Source of the DNA: a virus
IMG/VR virus record: IMGVR_UViG_3300043409_001877
Coordinates: 1 to 64,000 of that record
Length of the DNA stretch: 64,000 nucleotides
Reading direction: 5' to 3' (one strand)
Part shown: piece by piece, positions 14,272 to 23,719 of the stretch
Position numbering within the stretch: the stretch's first letter is position 1
Layout: each line of letters begins with the position of its first letter
Notes under the pieces: model-generated
Database searches by the model: none
What the model was told of the DNA's origin: nothing
What the model saw: only the letters and a program-made list of their open reading frames with translations
Position numbers and translations under genes: made by a program

Positions 14272-14278
14272 ATAAATA
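14272..14278 (-). promoter_or_regulatory. TATTTAT motif upstream of the accessory/lysis operon
   Basis: The minus strand reads CAAATATTTATTAATAAC, 23 bases before the ATG at 14248, in the short gap after the sigma-factor gene. Confidence 0.45.
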
Positions 14279-14287
14279 TTTGGGTTT

Positions 14288-15076
14288 TTATAATAGTTCA
14301 AACAATTCAGTAGAATAAAACCTTAATTTTTTAATGGCTTTCTCTTTAATTTGCCTTACACGCTCCTTTGTAAGCTCAAGATCCTCTGAAATGTCTTGTA
14401 GAGTAAGACAATCACCATCTAACCCATAATATTTTTTAACAACATATTGTTCGTAATTGGTTAGATTACCTAGTATTTTATTTAATTGATTGTTTAAAAT
14501 TTCTTTATCATCAGCAAAAGTTAGGTCAGCTCTAACCGCTGAATTGTCAGCTATTATATCATGGTATGAATTACCATCATCATCAATTGGATCATCTAAT
14601 CGATTAATTTTTGGCAGCCCAACTATGTTTTTAGGCATATCATCCGAAATCTCTTTTTGAGGCTCTTTATTATGTTTATAGATATCATTTATAACATTAA
14701 CAGGTAAACGAATAGTTCTGGAGTGCTCATTTAATGATTGTATCATGCTTTGTTTTACCCACCAAATAGCGTATGATAGGAATTTAACCTCAGTTTGTTC
14801 ATAATTATACTTCTCAGCGGCTTTTAATAGACCGTAATTACCCTCAGATATTAAATCTGACAAAGAAACTCCTTGATTAAGGTATTGTTTTGCCACAGTA
14901 ATGACATATCTCAAATTAGAATAAATCAACAAATCTTTAGACTTTTGACACCCTTCTTTAATTTTATTAATAACCATGCGTTCTTCTTCCCTTGTTAGTA
15001 CGTTATACTTCTTAACATCTAATAAGTAAGAATGGATTTCATTTTGGTCAATCCAGTGTGAGGTGTTTTTAGCCAT
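14288..15076 (-). CDS. Sigma-70 family RNA polymerase sigma factor
   Basis: A 262-residue factor with region 1.2-like (about 10-40), region 2 (about 48-118: SNLRYVITVAKQYLNQG, SDLISEGNYGLLKAAEKY, FLSYAIWWVKQSMIQSL) and a region 4 helix-turn-helix (about 228-255: LTLQDISEDLELTKERVRQI). Region 3 is shortened. It should direct host RNA polymerase to phage promoters, like T4 gp55 but closer to bacterial RpoD. The TATTTAT motif repeated upstream of late-type operons is a reasonable candidate target. It is the last gene of the primase-recombination operon, so it would be made before the late genes. Confidence 0.92.
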   Translation of the reverse strand: MAKNTSHWIDQNEIHSYLLDVKKYNVLTREEERMVINKIKEGCQKSKDLLIYSNLRYVITVAKQYLNQGVSLSDLISEGNYGLLKAAEKYNYEQTEVKFLSYAIWWVKQSMIQSLNEHSRTIRLPVNVINDIYKHNKEPQKEISDDMPKNIVGLPKINRLDDPIDDDGNSYHDIIADNSAVRADLTFADDKEILNNQLNKILGNLTNYEQYVVKKYYGLDGDCLTLQDISEDLELTKERVRQIKEKAIKKLRFYSTELFELL

Positions 15077-15692
15077 TTTTTGTATATTTTTTTAATATTA
15101 ATTCTTCTTCTTTTGTTAAACTTTTAATCCCAAAATCTTTTATCTTTTCAAGTATGGGGTCAATATCATCCATTGTTAATATTTGGTTGGTATTTTTTAT
15201 TATAGACGGTTCGTCATCCATAATTTGACCACTCTCTAATTGTTGTGTTAACATATCAATAAACTCTTGACGCATCTTACTGATTATATCTATAAATCCT
15301 TGAACTTTATTTAATGATGAATCGATACTTTTTATAGTTGTTGATTTATCATATAAATGTTTATAATGCGCATCACCTAACGTTTTAACATAGTTATTAT
15401 TGTTAACCTCAAATAATAAAAAACTATCCATATACCCATCATAAACACGATTAAGTATTTGTTGAATTTCTTTTATTTTTTTAAGAGAATCAAATCTAAC
15501 AACAATACACGCTGATCCAATACTATATTTTAATAATGAATTAGAATCTAATATAGCTTTAAACCCATGCTTAAAATTATCTGGGTATCTACCCAAAAAT
15601 AAAATAATATACTCTCTCCTTTTCGGTGAAAATATTTTTTTTACGTTAATGTAAATATTATATCTGATATAAAAAAATAAATTACTAAACAT
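15069..15692 (-). CDS. Hypothetical protein with DUF6576-like C-terminal motif
   Basis: A 207-residue protein. The N-terminal 150 residues are not recognised: a basic, hydrophobic start and a mixed alpha/beta body. The last 30 (ILEKIKDFGIKSLTKEEEL) resemble the small helical DUF6576 motif at the C-terminus of Bacteroidota rhomboid-type proteins. The gene overlaps the sigma-factor start by eight bases and follows gp46 by four, so it is an integral operon member. A regulatory or adaptor role beside sigma or the nuclease complex is possible, not shown. Confidence 0.7.
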   Translation of the reverse strand: MFSNLFFYIRYNIYINVKKIFSPKRREYIILFLGRYPDNFKHGFKAILDSNSLLKYSIGSACIVVRFDSLKKIKEIQQILNRVYDGYMDSFLLFEVNNNNYVKTLGDAHYKHLYDKSTTIKSIDSSLNKVQGFIDIISKMRQEFIDMLTQQLESGQIMDDEPSIIKNTNQILTMDDIDPILEKIKDFGIKSLTKEEELILKKYTKNG

Positions 15693-15696
15693 ATTA

Positions 15697-18081
15697 TTAG
15701 TTTTCGATTACGGTTGATATATTTTCTTCTTTTCTAACCTTAACCGAATGATCAGCCCAATCTTGAATGAGAGGGTTATGACTAATGATCCAAATATGTT
15801 CAAAAAATTGTTTTAATTTATCAAAAAATAATCCAATCTTATCTAAATTCTCATTGGACACCTTTCCAGTAATTTCATCAAAAACAATAATGTTTGGTTT
15901 TGGTAATGAACAAATTTTACTAAGCACACAACGTAAAGCTAAGGAACTAACGGTTTTTTCATAACCAGAACCAGCACTTAAAGGTTTTTCAACTGATGTT
16001 TCATGGTCAACCATCCAAAACTCAACCTCACTTTTTTCGTTCATTCTAATTTCTAATACAAAATCAGAAGTGTCGGATAATAATATTTTAAGATGGCTAT
16101 TAATTAACGGTATCATAGTACCTAAAACCATTTTAGAAATACCGTTTTTACCATAAACTTCTAAATACACTTTAAAAATATTATCGATTAACTCTTCATT
16201 TTTTAATTCTTTAAGCAAACCATTAAATTCAGAAATCTTACTATTAGATAGTTCAATATCCTTTTCAATACTTCTAATTTGTAAAGCTATAGTATCTTTT
16301 TGTTCAGTTAAATTGTCAATCTTGTATTTTACTTTTTGGATATCTGTATCAGTTATTTTATTTTTTTCAACCATATCTTTAACCTTACGGTATTGGTTTA
16401 ATTTATCATTACCACGATTCAAACTATCGTTATAATTTTTTAAATCCATAGCGGCTCTATCAGCTAATAATATATTCTTGTTATAGGCATCCCAAGCATC
16501 TTTTATACCATCAAAATGATTTATTTTTTTAGTAACGGATATCACATCTAACTTTGAACTTTCCCAAGCTTTTAATTTAATATCCTTTAACTTTTCACTA
16601 TTTTCAATTTCTTTAGTATGGTCAACATCAGCCAAAGGTCTTTTACATGTTTGACATATTTCACTATTCTTTAAATTAAATATTTGTTGTTCAAGTGTTC
16701 CAACCTCAACTTTTAAAGAGATTTCAGATTCGGTATATTCCCTTAACTCACCTTTTAGAATACCATAAGCATCAATATCATACTGTTCTTTTGGTTCTGG
16801 TACTTGCTCAATAATTTTTTTAACTTCTTCAGCTTTTTGATCGATTAGTTTTTGAACTTTATCAATACCATTTTGAATAGTGTACTCATCTAATTTGTAT
16901 AACTCACTATCAATATCGTTATATCGTGTTTTAAACAAATCATCCTTTTGCGTGTTATGATTTTCAATGTCTTTTTTAACCAAATCAAGCGATGATTGTT
17001 GTGATGTAATCATACGATCATTTTCAACTATCTTATCATTTTCAACTTCAATTTTAGCTAAAATATCCTGACTATTATTATGGTATAATTTTGATTTTTC
17101 TTTCCACTCCGTGTGTTTCTTTTTAGCTATTTTTTCTTTCTCACGGAAAAACTCAAGACCAATAAATCTGGTTAATATTCTACCACGCTCTGTTGGTTTG
17201 GTTTTAATAAGATCATCTAAGTTATCACCAGTTGTTAAAATTGTGATTAAAAAATCATCGTAGGTTCCAACATATGTCTTAATCAATTCATCAGTAAACT
17301 TTCTTTGTTCGCCATTTAATTGTTTAATACCACCTCTTGGTAAAACTTGATAGAAATCAACTTCATTCTTACAAGCATAAGCACCATCTCTACCAGCTTT
17401 TCTATTGATACTGCGTTTAATTATATAATTATCCCCCTCAATCTCAACTTTACCTTTAACTTCAACAGTGTCTTTATCACTAAATCTGTTAAACACCTCT
17501 TCATTCTTTTCTGTTTTGGTTGTAGTACCAAAAAATAAAAATAATAATAAATCAACTGTTAATGTTGTTTTACCACCATAGTTTGGTGGATCTGATATTA
17601 CTGAAGTTATACCGTGTTTATCATCAAATATAATTTTATTATCATCACCAAATGATAGAAAATTTGAAAATTCAATCTCTTTAATCTTAAAGGTTTTATA
17701 ACGATTAGTTTGTTCCTTGTAATTTTCTAATTCAACATTAACTGTTGAATCTAATTTCATTAAATGTGGTAACGCTATGGTGATATCATTATCTTTAATA
17801 TACCTTTCAATAAGGGCTTTTTGATAATTTTCATCTAATACCAATTCTGAAGCATCGGCTGTACCTTCAACCACAACGTCAGAATTCTTACTTGTAATAG
17901 GTTTAAAAATAACTTTAACCTTTGATGTTTTGTATTTATTTTGGAAATATTTTTCAACTTGTTTTTCTTTAATTGTAGAATGATTATCTAAAGTATCTTC
18001 CCAGATTACTTTAATATAATTATTGCTATCATAAATTTCTTCATCTTTTAGTTTAGATGTTGTCGTATACTTTGTAGTCAT
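15697..18081 (-). CDS. gp46/SbcC-like recombination nuclease ATPase subunit
   Basis: A 794-residue Rad50/SbcC-type protein: N-terminal ATPase half with a P-loop (about 165-173, NYGGKTTL), a long coiled coil, a zinc hook CQTC (about 477-480), a returning coiled coil, and a C-terminal half with signature LSAGSGYEKT (about 700), Walker B IIVFDEITG (about 733) and ISHN. The P-loop is unusual because the usual first Gly of GxxxxGKT is Pro. With gp47 (27 bases of the small intervening gene overlap it) it should process DNA ends for recombination-dependent replication. Length and order are normal for the family. Confidence 0.93.
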   Translation of the reverse strand: MTTKYTTTSKLKDEEIYDSNNYIKVIWEDTLDNHSTIKEKQVEKYFQNKYKTSKVKVIFKPITSKNSDVVVEGTADASELVLDENYQKALIERYIKDNDITIALPHLMKLDSTVNVELENYKEQTNRYKTFKIKEIEFSNFLSFGDDNKIIFDDKHGITSVISDPPNYGGKTTLTVDLLLFLFFGTTTKTEKNEEVFNRFSDKDTVEVKGKVEIEGDNYIIKRSINRKAGRDGAYACKNEVDFYQVLPRGGIKQLNGEQRKFTDELIKTYVGTYDDFLITILTTGDNLDDLIKTKPTERGRILTRFIGLEFFREKEKIAKKKHTEWKEKSKLYHNNSQDILAKIEVENDKIVENDRMITSQQSSLDLVKKDIENHNTQKDDLFKTRYNDIDSELYKLDEYTIQNGIDKVQKLIDQKAEEVKKIIEQVPEPKEQYDIDAYGILKGELREYTESEISLKVEVGTLEQQIFNLKNSEICQTCKRPLADVDHTKEIENSEKLKDIKLKAWESSKLDVISVTKKINHFDGIKDAWDAYNKNILLADRAAMDLKNYNDSLNRGNDKLNQYRKVKDMVEKNKITDTDIQKVKYKIDNLTEQKDTIALQIRSIEKDIELSNSKISEFNGLLKELKNEELIDNIFKVYLEVYGKNGISKMVLGTMIPLINSHLKILLSDTSDFVLEIRMNEKSEVEFWMVDHETSVEKPLSAGSGYEKTVSSLALRCVLSKICSLPKPNIIVFDEITGKVSNENLDKIGLFFDKLKQFFEHIWIISHNPLIQDWADHSVKVRKEENISTVIEN

Positions 18082-18361
18082 CGTTTAAATTTACTTTTTT
18101 AGATTCTTTTTTTGGTTTTTGTTCTGATTGAATTTCTTCTATTTTAACTTCAGGTGAAGTTACAATATTTTCTGGATTATATACAAGTTTTTCTTCAACT
18201 TTTATTTCTTTTTTTATAACAATATCTGGTTTATCCCCATACTTCTCACTAACAAAAGCTTGTTCAAGTAATTTGTTGCAGAATAAATCAACGTCAGTTA
18301 TATTATTTGCCGCACAATACAGTTTAATATCACTATATAAAGAATTTTTAATATTAAGCAT
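18053..18361 (-). CDS. Small protein between gp47 and gp46
   Basis: A 102-residue protein with a folded-looking first 40 residues (MLNIKNSLYSDIKLYCAANN) and a Lys/Glu/Pro-rich, probably disordered second half. It overlaps gp47 upstream by eight bases and gp46 downstream by 29 bases, so all three are translated together. It could be an accessory factor of the nuclease. I see no known domain. The first 40 residues recall small proteins that bind DNA through a ribbon-helix-helix, but weakly. Confidence 0.65.
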   Translation of the reverse strand: MLNIKNSLYSDIKLYCAANNITDVDLFCNKLLEQAFVSEKYGDKPDIVIKKEIKVEEKLVYNPENIVTSPEVKIEEIQSEQKPKKESKKVNLNDDYKVYDNI

Positions 18362-19154
18362 TTATTAATTCTTCTTTGCCCTCTTCAATATCTTCGATAT
18401 CCGTTATTTTAAAGTTAAGGTACTTAACAGGGTTTTCAATATCAAAAAACTCAAATTTAATATCTTTATCATTTATTGTTACAATATTAAATCCGTGTTC
18501 TGAAACTGTTTCACCAAAATTTTGTTGTATCATACTGCCAGGATAAACCACAGAAACCCCACTTTTAGTGTTTAGCACTTGTCTTTTGTGAATATCCCCA
18601 CATAAAACAGCATCACACTTATTAAATTTTTCAACATCACTACCATGCATAAATTTAAACCCAAGTTCATTAACAGCGCCATTTATAACACCATGAAATA
18701 AACCTAATTTAACTTTATCATCAAATTTGTTAGATACTAACGAATCTGGTGCCATATTGCTATCATATATGGAATATACAACCCAAGCAATGTTTTCATC
18801 AATATTAACATCTGATTTGGTATAATAAATAATATTGTTAACATCAAGGGCGTTAATAATTGGTGTTAGAGCATCCATTCGTTCTTTGTTTTGTTCAACA
18901 ATATCATGGTTACCAGGAATAACAATAACTTTACCAGTAACTTTTGAGCATTCATTTAAAAACCAAGACACCTCGTTAACTAACTCTGGGCTAATTTGAT
19001 TTCTAGAATGTACAATATCACCAGCAATAACAATTCTGTCTGGTTTAATTCTTCTCATTTGGTCTAAAAAATTATCACAAATTGATCTAAATTCGTTGTG
19101 TCTTTGGAAATTCCTAAAATGAATATCCGCTATATGAGCTATTTTATTTATCAT
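18354..19154 (-). CDS. gp47/SbcD-like recombination nuclease subunit
   Basis: A 266-residue calcineurin-type phosphoesterase. Metal-binding motifs are all present: IADIHF near the start, GDIVHSRN (about 45-52), GNHD (about 80-83), GLFHG, and CGDIHKR (about 186-193). This is the Mre11/SbcD nuclease that pairs with the SbcC-like ATPase encoded next. It lacks the long C-terminal capping region of some bacterial SbcD proteins, as in T4 gp47. Its start overlaps the stop of the RecB-like nuclease gene by four bases. Confidence 0.93.
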   Translation of the reverse strand: MINKIAHIADIHFRNFQRHNEFRSICDNFLDQMRRIKPDRIVIAGDIVHSRNQISPELVNEVSWFLNECSKVTGKVIVIPGNHDIVEQNKERMDALTPIINALDVNNIIYYTKSDVNIDENIAWVVYSIYDSNMAPDSLVSNKFDDKVKLGLFHGVINGAVNELGFKFMHGSDVEKFNKCDAVLCGDIHKRQVLNTKSGVSVVYPGSMIQQNFGETVSEHGFNIVTINDKDIKFEFFDIENPVKYLNFKITDIEDIEEGKEELINA

Positions 19155-19891
19155 CCTACGTATTTTAATTTATAATGTTCAATGATCATTTCAGCCTCTC
19201 TTTTCATGTACCCTATCGGTATTAATTTAAACATCTGTGAAAATTTATCCCAATAAAACAAACCACCTCTGTTAAATTTACGCCCAGTCTCTCTTTCATA
19301 CATTACACCATAAATTGATAATTGTAACGTATAATCGTTATATTGACAATGCGGTAAATGACTCACTGGAAAATGTAAAAATTCCCCGTAAGTATTTTCA
19401 AAGTTAAACTTCTTATTAGTTTTAAAATCCCAAACATTAAACATATTTTTTGGGATATTTTCAATAATATCTGATGTACCAGCAATACCTTTATCATCAG
19501 TAAATTCAATTGACATGATATGCTCTGGTTTAACACCACCAAAATTCTTAAGCAATCCAAGATCCTCTTCTTCGCATACCGTTTTAAACGCATTTATAAC
19601 CACTTTCTCGAACTCATCTCTTGGGGAGTATAATCCGCTGGGGGCTAATAAGAATCGCTCTAATATCTCATGTAAATTGGTTCCATACTCATTGGCTAAA
19701 CGATTTGTTTCACGCCACTCTAAAATAACCTCAGCTTTAGTTACCCCTCTACGACCAGCTACCCTTTCAGCGTGGTAATCCTCATCAAATTTCTCCTTGT
19801 AATTACCTAAAACCGTTGTAACCGAAGTGTATTTACAATTCGGCATAACGTCATTTATATAGGTATGTGTTTCTGCTATTAGTTTTATCAT
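19151..19891 (-). CDS. RecB/Cas4-like PD-(D/E)XK exonuclease
   Basis: A 246-residue protein with a PD-(D/E)XK nuclease core: a helix with GTNLHEILERF (about 79-89), then GIAGTSDII (Asp), VWDFKTNKK (the D-x-K core at about 160-168) and the QLSIYGVMYE motif typical of RecB-family enzymes. The probable role is DNA end processing or host DNA breakdown. It lies between the primase and gp47 genes in one operon with minimal gaps. No iron-sulfur cysteine set is present, so it is closer to phage RecB-like exonucleases than to Cas4. Confidence 0.85.
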   Translation of the reverse strand: MIKLIAETHTYINDVMPNCKYTSVTTVLGNYKEKFDEDYHAERVAGRRGVTKAEVILEWRETNRLANEYGTNLHEILERFLLAPSGLYSPRDEFEKVVINAFKTVCEEEDLGLLKNFGGVKPEHIMSIEFTDDKGIAGTSDIIENIPKNMFNVWDFKTNKKFNFENTYGEFLHFPVSHLPHCQYNDYTLQLSIYGVMYERETGRKFNRGGLFYWDKFSQMFKLIPIGYMKREAEMIIEHYKLKYVG

Positions 19892-19895
19892 TTAT

Positions 19896-20870
19896 TTAAT
19901 CTGTTAATTTATAATTTTTATCTTTTAACCACTTTTTTAGGTTTTCACTACCAAATTCTTGGTTAAAGCTTGACACATCGTAATCATTAGGCATTGCGTT
20001 TAATAGTACTTTATTATGTAATTTACCAGCATCTAATTTATTAAAAATCTTTTTAGCATCTTCTAAAGCATCTGGGTCTAATACAATAATAATAAAATTA
20101 TTTGACTTAAAGTATATTTCGTTAAATAATTTATCATACATTTTTTTTCCAAGTAATGGAATGCTATTAGGTATGACAATATGGTCAAAAGCCCCCTCCA
20201 CTAAAAAGACTGGTTTTGCCCAATCAATTAATCTTTCATTAAAAATAATGCTTGTTTTATCAACAGATGGATTTAGGTATTTATATTTACCAGCTCTCGG
20301 TGATATTGAACGTGATACAAAATAGTTTAATTCACCATCTTTATCATACGATGGTATTATAACTCTATTTTGATATATACCATCTAAACAATAACCTATA
20401 TGATACTTGTCAATTACTTCATCACTTATACCTCTTGAATATAAATAATTAAAAGCTGATTGGAATAATTTGTTTTTTTGTTTACCGTTTAAATGAAAAA
20501 ATTCTTTCGGTAATTGTAGAATATCTTTTTCTACTTTTTCTACATGTTGATAATAATCACCGTTAAACTTAAATTTACCTAAAACAAATTGTTTAAGTGT
20601 TGGTTTATCCGAATATTCTTTAAATAAATTATATATCTTACCTTTTGTACCGTGAGTTTCAGAACAAGACCAGCAATTGTAAACACCCATATCATAATTA
20701 ATTTCAAGGTTTCCTTTACCATCAAAATCAATACCTTTCATACTGGAACAATTTGGGCAATCGAATGATATCTGACCTTTACTTTCGTAATGTTTCCTTG
20801 ATTCCCCCAGAAATTCTTCTAGTAATCCAATAAGTTCTAAATGTTTTCTCTCCGTGTCGATATCGTACAT
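19896..20870 (-). CDS. DnaG-type DNA primase
   Basis: A 324-residue primase with an N-terminal zinc ribbon (Cys38, Cys41, Cys66, Cys69; CPNC and CWSC) and a C-terminal TOPRIM region with FLVEGAFDHIVI (catalytic Glu) and IIVLDPDA (Asp-x-Asp). It would lay primers for lagging-strand synthesis with the DnaB-like helicase at 51-52 kb. It is compact and lacks a helicase-binding domain of normal DnaG size. A clear host-type promoter lies just upstream, so this gene probably opens the primase-to-sigma operon. Confidence 0.9.
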   Translation of the reverse strand: MYDIDTERKHLELIGLLEEFLGESRKHYESKGQISFDCPNCSSMKGIDFDGKGNLEINYDMGVYNCWSCSETHGTKGKIYNLFKEYSDKPTLKQFVLGKFKFNGDYYQHVEKVEKDILQLPKEFFHLNGKQKNKLFQSAFNYLYSRGISDEVIDKYHIGYCLDGIYQNRVIIPSYDKDGELNYFVSRSISPRAGKYKYLNPSVDKTSIIFNERLIDWAKPVFLVEGAFDHIVIPNSIPLLGKKMYDKLFNEIYFKSNNFIIIVLDPDALEDAKKIFNKLDAGKLHNKVLLNAMPNDYDVSSFNQEFGSENLKKWLKDKNYKLTD

Positions 20871-20885
20871 TACCTAGGTTTTAGG

Positions 20886-20917
20886 CAAAAGTAAACAAAT
20901 AAAAGCTAATAAACAAA
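20886..20917 (-). promoter_or_regulatory. Bacteroidota-type promoter of the primase operon
   Basis: Minus strand: TTTG (20917-20914), a 20-base spacer, TACTTTTG (20893-20886), matching TTTG-N20-TAnnTTTG fully. It stands 15 bases before the ATG at 20870 in the 48-bp gap after the RuvC-like gene. Confidence 0.7.
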
Positions 20918-20918
20918 T

Positions 20919-21518
20919 TTATTCGAAAATATTTTGCATACGAGCATATGATAAACATACCGTGTATGCGTCACTCATATCAAAATTTTCTTTTTTAAGT
21001 TCACCGTTTTTACCTAATAACCAGCTTATTTTGGGTTCCCGTTTTGATACTAGCTCCCAAATAATTCTCTTTTTATCGGTATCTTTAGGATAAGACCCAA
21101 ACAATACTATTTTTTTACTTGAACCTGGTTGCATTAACTCAGGAAATGCGTTTTTTCTAGCCTCGTATGTGCTAATGTATTCTGGTGTTACACCTAATTT
21201 ATCGTAACATATTTTAGTAACCATACCATTAAAACGCAGCAGGGTACCAACTGTATTAACATTATTTGATCTTAATAGTGGTTCCTCAATTAAAACGTGT
21301 TTAATATTCATTTTAGAATATTTCAATATAAAATCAGAAAATAAATCTGCTTTTTTTATTAATTCTTCTGTTTTACTACTAGGTGTAGGTTTTACCATTG
21401 GGGAAATGTGTGTTAACTCAAGTAACTCCCCTTTTTGATTAAAAAGGGAGATACCGATAGTCTTTGTGCTCACATCTAGTCCAAGTAAGTAGTAATCTTC
21501 TTGTATCTCTTTTTGCAT
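20919..21518 (-). CDS. RuvC-like Holliday junction resolvase
   Basis: A 199-residue RNase H-fold protein. The first strand carries LGLDVSTKTIGISLF with the catalytic Asp, the second acidic residue lies in HVLIEEPLL, and a late acidic DMSDAYTVCLSYA segment gives the C-terminal Asp pair. This matches RuvC-type resolvases that trim branched phage DNA before packaging. It follows a tail gene by nine bases and precedes the primase promoter, so it may be expressed late with the tail operon, which suits a packaging-time role (compare T4 gp49). Confidence 0.85.
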   Translation of the reverse strand: MQKEIQEDYYLLGLDVSTKTIGISLFNQKGELLELTHISPMVKPTPSSKTEELIKKADLFSDFILKYSKMNIKHVLIEEPLLRSNNVNTVGTLLRFNGMVTKICYDKLGVTPEYISTYEARKNAFPELMQPGSSKKIVLFGSYPKDTDKKRIIWELVSKREPKISWLLGKNGELKKENFDMSDAYTVCLSYARMQNIFE

Positions 21519-21527
21519 AAATTTTAA

Positions 21528-23423
21528 TTATAATCTTATTTTCACATTGAATGACACTACGTCATACCAATATTTTTTAACAGGTTGTGTTGGTTTACAT
21601 ACAGCTAACAAATTACCAGCAGAATCATGAATACCTAATTGTGTAATTATGATAGGATATAAGTTTTGATCTACAGAATAAAAATTACTAAAGTCAGCGC
21701 CAACAGCTGTTGTGGTCAATTCTTTTGCGGTATCATTGGTTGATTTAAAAAATTCATCCGATGATGCTAAACAAACAATATTTAATGATTTTTCGCTGTT
21801 ATAGCTAATAAAACCCATATTTGTTGTTATATTAGCCTGACCAGTTATAGCTGAATATAAACCAGATGTTCCAGATGAGTTATATTTAATAACAAATTGA
21901 GAGCTATCCCATATAATTTTATCGTTTTCATCTTTCGTTGTTAACATAACCGTTGGGTCGGTTGCAACGTAACCTCTAGTTGTACCAGTTGCTAACACAC
22001 CATTAACATCATAATTCTTATTTGAATTTGGAAGACTGGTTGTTAACGATTTTGTAATGGATCCGTTAAACACATTTCTGAAATATGAATCCACAACTTT
22101 AGGATGTGTTATCACAACAAAACCTTTATCTAACACGGCAAAACCAATACACTCATCTAAATTATAATTAAATAATGATTTTTCTTGTGATATTGGGTTA
22201 AATACTCTTGTACCATCTAGTAAATCAGCATAACCATCAGACCATGAACTTGATGTTGCTGGTTGTGGTTTTTTAATTAAATCACCAAATAATAAAACAA
22301 CATTACTTTCATATGTTAAAACACTGGTTAAATCAGGTCTAACACCAATATCTTTAACAGATAAATCTTTTTCACTGGTTACTTTATCTAAATTATATGT
22401 TGTTAAGTTTTTCTTATTATAGGTACCATACATTTCCAATAATAAAGGTGTTGTACCGTATGTATAATAACCTAACTTAGCGTCTACAACACTTGTGGGT
22501 GTTGCGCCTGTGTAATAAGGTAATGAGAAGCTAATAGATTTACCATCGATTAATTCACCATATGAACCGTTTGGTACTTCAAAAATTAAGAATAATTCAT
22601 TTGGAATAGGTAATACCGCTTTATTTGTTTTGGTGTATTCATACGAACCGATTGTTTGTAAAGCAGTATCATAATATTCGCCAGTATATCCAGTAACAGG
22701 GTGTACTACTAAAGGTGTTGTTGTTGTACCTGTTGTTGCCCAAGCAGTCCATTTATATTTAGTAGCATCAATAACAGTGTCATAGGTTGTACCAGTTGCA
22801 GCTGTTAGAGTGCCTAATGCAGTTCTTGTGTATTTTTTCATTTCCTCATCAGCAACTGGTAAGTTTAATGATTTTAATAGGTTTGCAAATATTGTGTTTG
22901 TATCTGTTCTTTTAACAAACATACCTTTAATAAAATTAGTTGGGTATGTTGTACCAGTTACTCTGTTAGTTAAGTTATTGATACCATCATTTAAATCAAA
23001 CGGTACACTCTCATTAACAACAACCTTACTTTCGATAGGTTTTAAAACGCTATACGCTGCTGGATTTATATCATATTCAATATAACCTCTACAGTCACCA
23101 CCAAATTGACTTGTTGACATACTAGTATCATCGTATCTAATGATAAAAAAATACTGAAATTCATCTGAATTAGTTATGGATTCTTGACTTGAATTTGTAT
23201 CTAATTTAGTAAAAGTAGCTGAAAATACATTTGTTGAGGTATTGTTAATTTTTGTTTTTAAAGGCATGGTACTAGACACGTCTGTATGTGTGATTAATAC
23301 CGTTGCATTTGTTGCAGGTAAATATTTTGGGCTACTTTTTAAGTATAATGTAGCAGCACCATCAGTACCGCCAAGGGTTTTTCTTCTATAAAAAGGGATT
23401 CTTACTTTTAATATTGCGCTCAT
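21528..23423 (-). CDS. Tail/fibre structural protein
   Basis: A 631-residue beta-rich, Thr/Asn/Gly-rich protein without catalytic motifs, typical of phage fibre proteins. Its end (LGIHDSAGNLLAVCKPTQP then KKYWYDVV) resembles the end of the 895-residue protein at 26.4-29.1 kb (LAIYDEDDDLVAIGKFSEP then RKYNSDML). It lacks that protein's N-terminal module, which is encoded separately by the small gene one base upstream. The pair therefore looks like a split version of the larger protein. Host-receptor or appendage role inferred from composition and place. Confidence 0.75.
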   Translation of the reverse strand: MSAILKVRIPFYRRKTLGGTDGAATLYLKSSPKYLPATNATVLITHTDVSSTMPLKTKINNTSTNVFSATFTKLDTNSSQESITNSDEFQYFFIIRYDDTSMSTSQFGGDCRGYIEYDINPAAYSVLKPIESKVVVNESVPFDLNDGINNLTNRVTGTTYPTNFIKGMFVKRTDTNTIFANLLKSLNLPVADEEMKKYTRTALGTLTAATGTTYDTVIDATKYKWTAWATTGTTTTPLVVHPVTGYTGEYYDTALQTIGSYEYTKTNKAVLPIPNELFLIFEVPNGSYGELIDGKSISFSLPYYTGATPTSVVDAKLGYYTYGTTPLLLEMYGTYNKKNLTTYNLDKVTSEKDLSVKDIGVRPDLTSVLTYESNVVLLFGDLIKKPQPATSSSWSDGYADLLDGTRVFNPISQEKSLFNYNLDECIGFAVLDKGFVVITHPKVVDSYFRNVFNGSITKSLTTSLPNSNKNYDVNGVLATGTTRGYVATDPTVMLTTKDENDKIIWDSSQFVIKYNSSGTSGLYSAITGQANITTNMGFISYNSEKSLNIVCLASSDEFFKSTNDTAKELTTTAVGADFSNFYSVDQNLYPIIITQLGIHDSAGNLLAVCKPTQPVKKYWYDVVSFNVKIRL

Positions 23424-23424
23424 T

Positions 23425-23670
23425 TTATTTGGTTCTTATGATTTGATTTTTTATTGTAACATTTTTTGATAATGAATATACATTATCATTATAATCGCCA
23501 GTTAAATCCGAAACCTGTTGCTCAATGTATAAATTAGCGTTATAGTTAACATCCTCATCTGAGATTGAGAATTGTGTTGGGTTAAACCCTTGCTCTAAAA
23601 GCCTTAATCTACCCAATTCGGTAAGGTAAACCTTCATTTCTACTGTAGTACCTGTATTTATTAAACCCAT
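23425..23670 (-). CDS. Small tail protein, LTELG module
   Basis: An 81-residue protein built almost entirely of a module seen at the N-termini of two larger tail proteins: MKVYLTELGRLRLLEQGF followed by FSISDEDVNYN. The other copies read VYLTDLGKQKFFDGGF (26418) and LKLTNTGRSNLSSGKL (29105). Here it stands alone, ahead of the 631-residue protein. The module probably attaches these proteins to a common tail component. It is preceded by a TATTTAT-type motif. Confidence 0.75.
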   Translation of the reverse strand: MGLINTGTTVEMKVYLTELGRLRLLEQGFNPTQFSISDEDVNYNANLYIEQQVSDLTGDYNDNVYSLSKNVTIKNQIIRTK

Positions 23671-23707
23671 TTTATCTTTTTTTAATTATAGTTATTAATT
23701 TTTATTT

Positions 23708-23714
23708 ATAAATA
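23708..23714 (-). promoter_or_regulatory. TATTTAT motif before the 81/631-residue tail genes
   Basis: The minus strand reads GAACTATTTATAAATAAA, 37 bases before the ATG at 23670, in a 49-bp gap. Confidence 0.45.
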
Positions 23715-23719
23715 GTTCT

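Noticed and set aside
19363-19593. 76-codon ORF inside the RecB-like nuclease gene
   Set aside because: Same strand, different frame, inside a gene with conserved nuclease motifs; no independent support.
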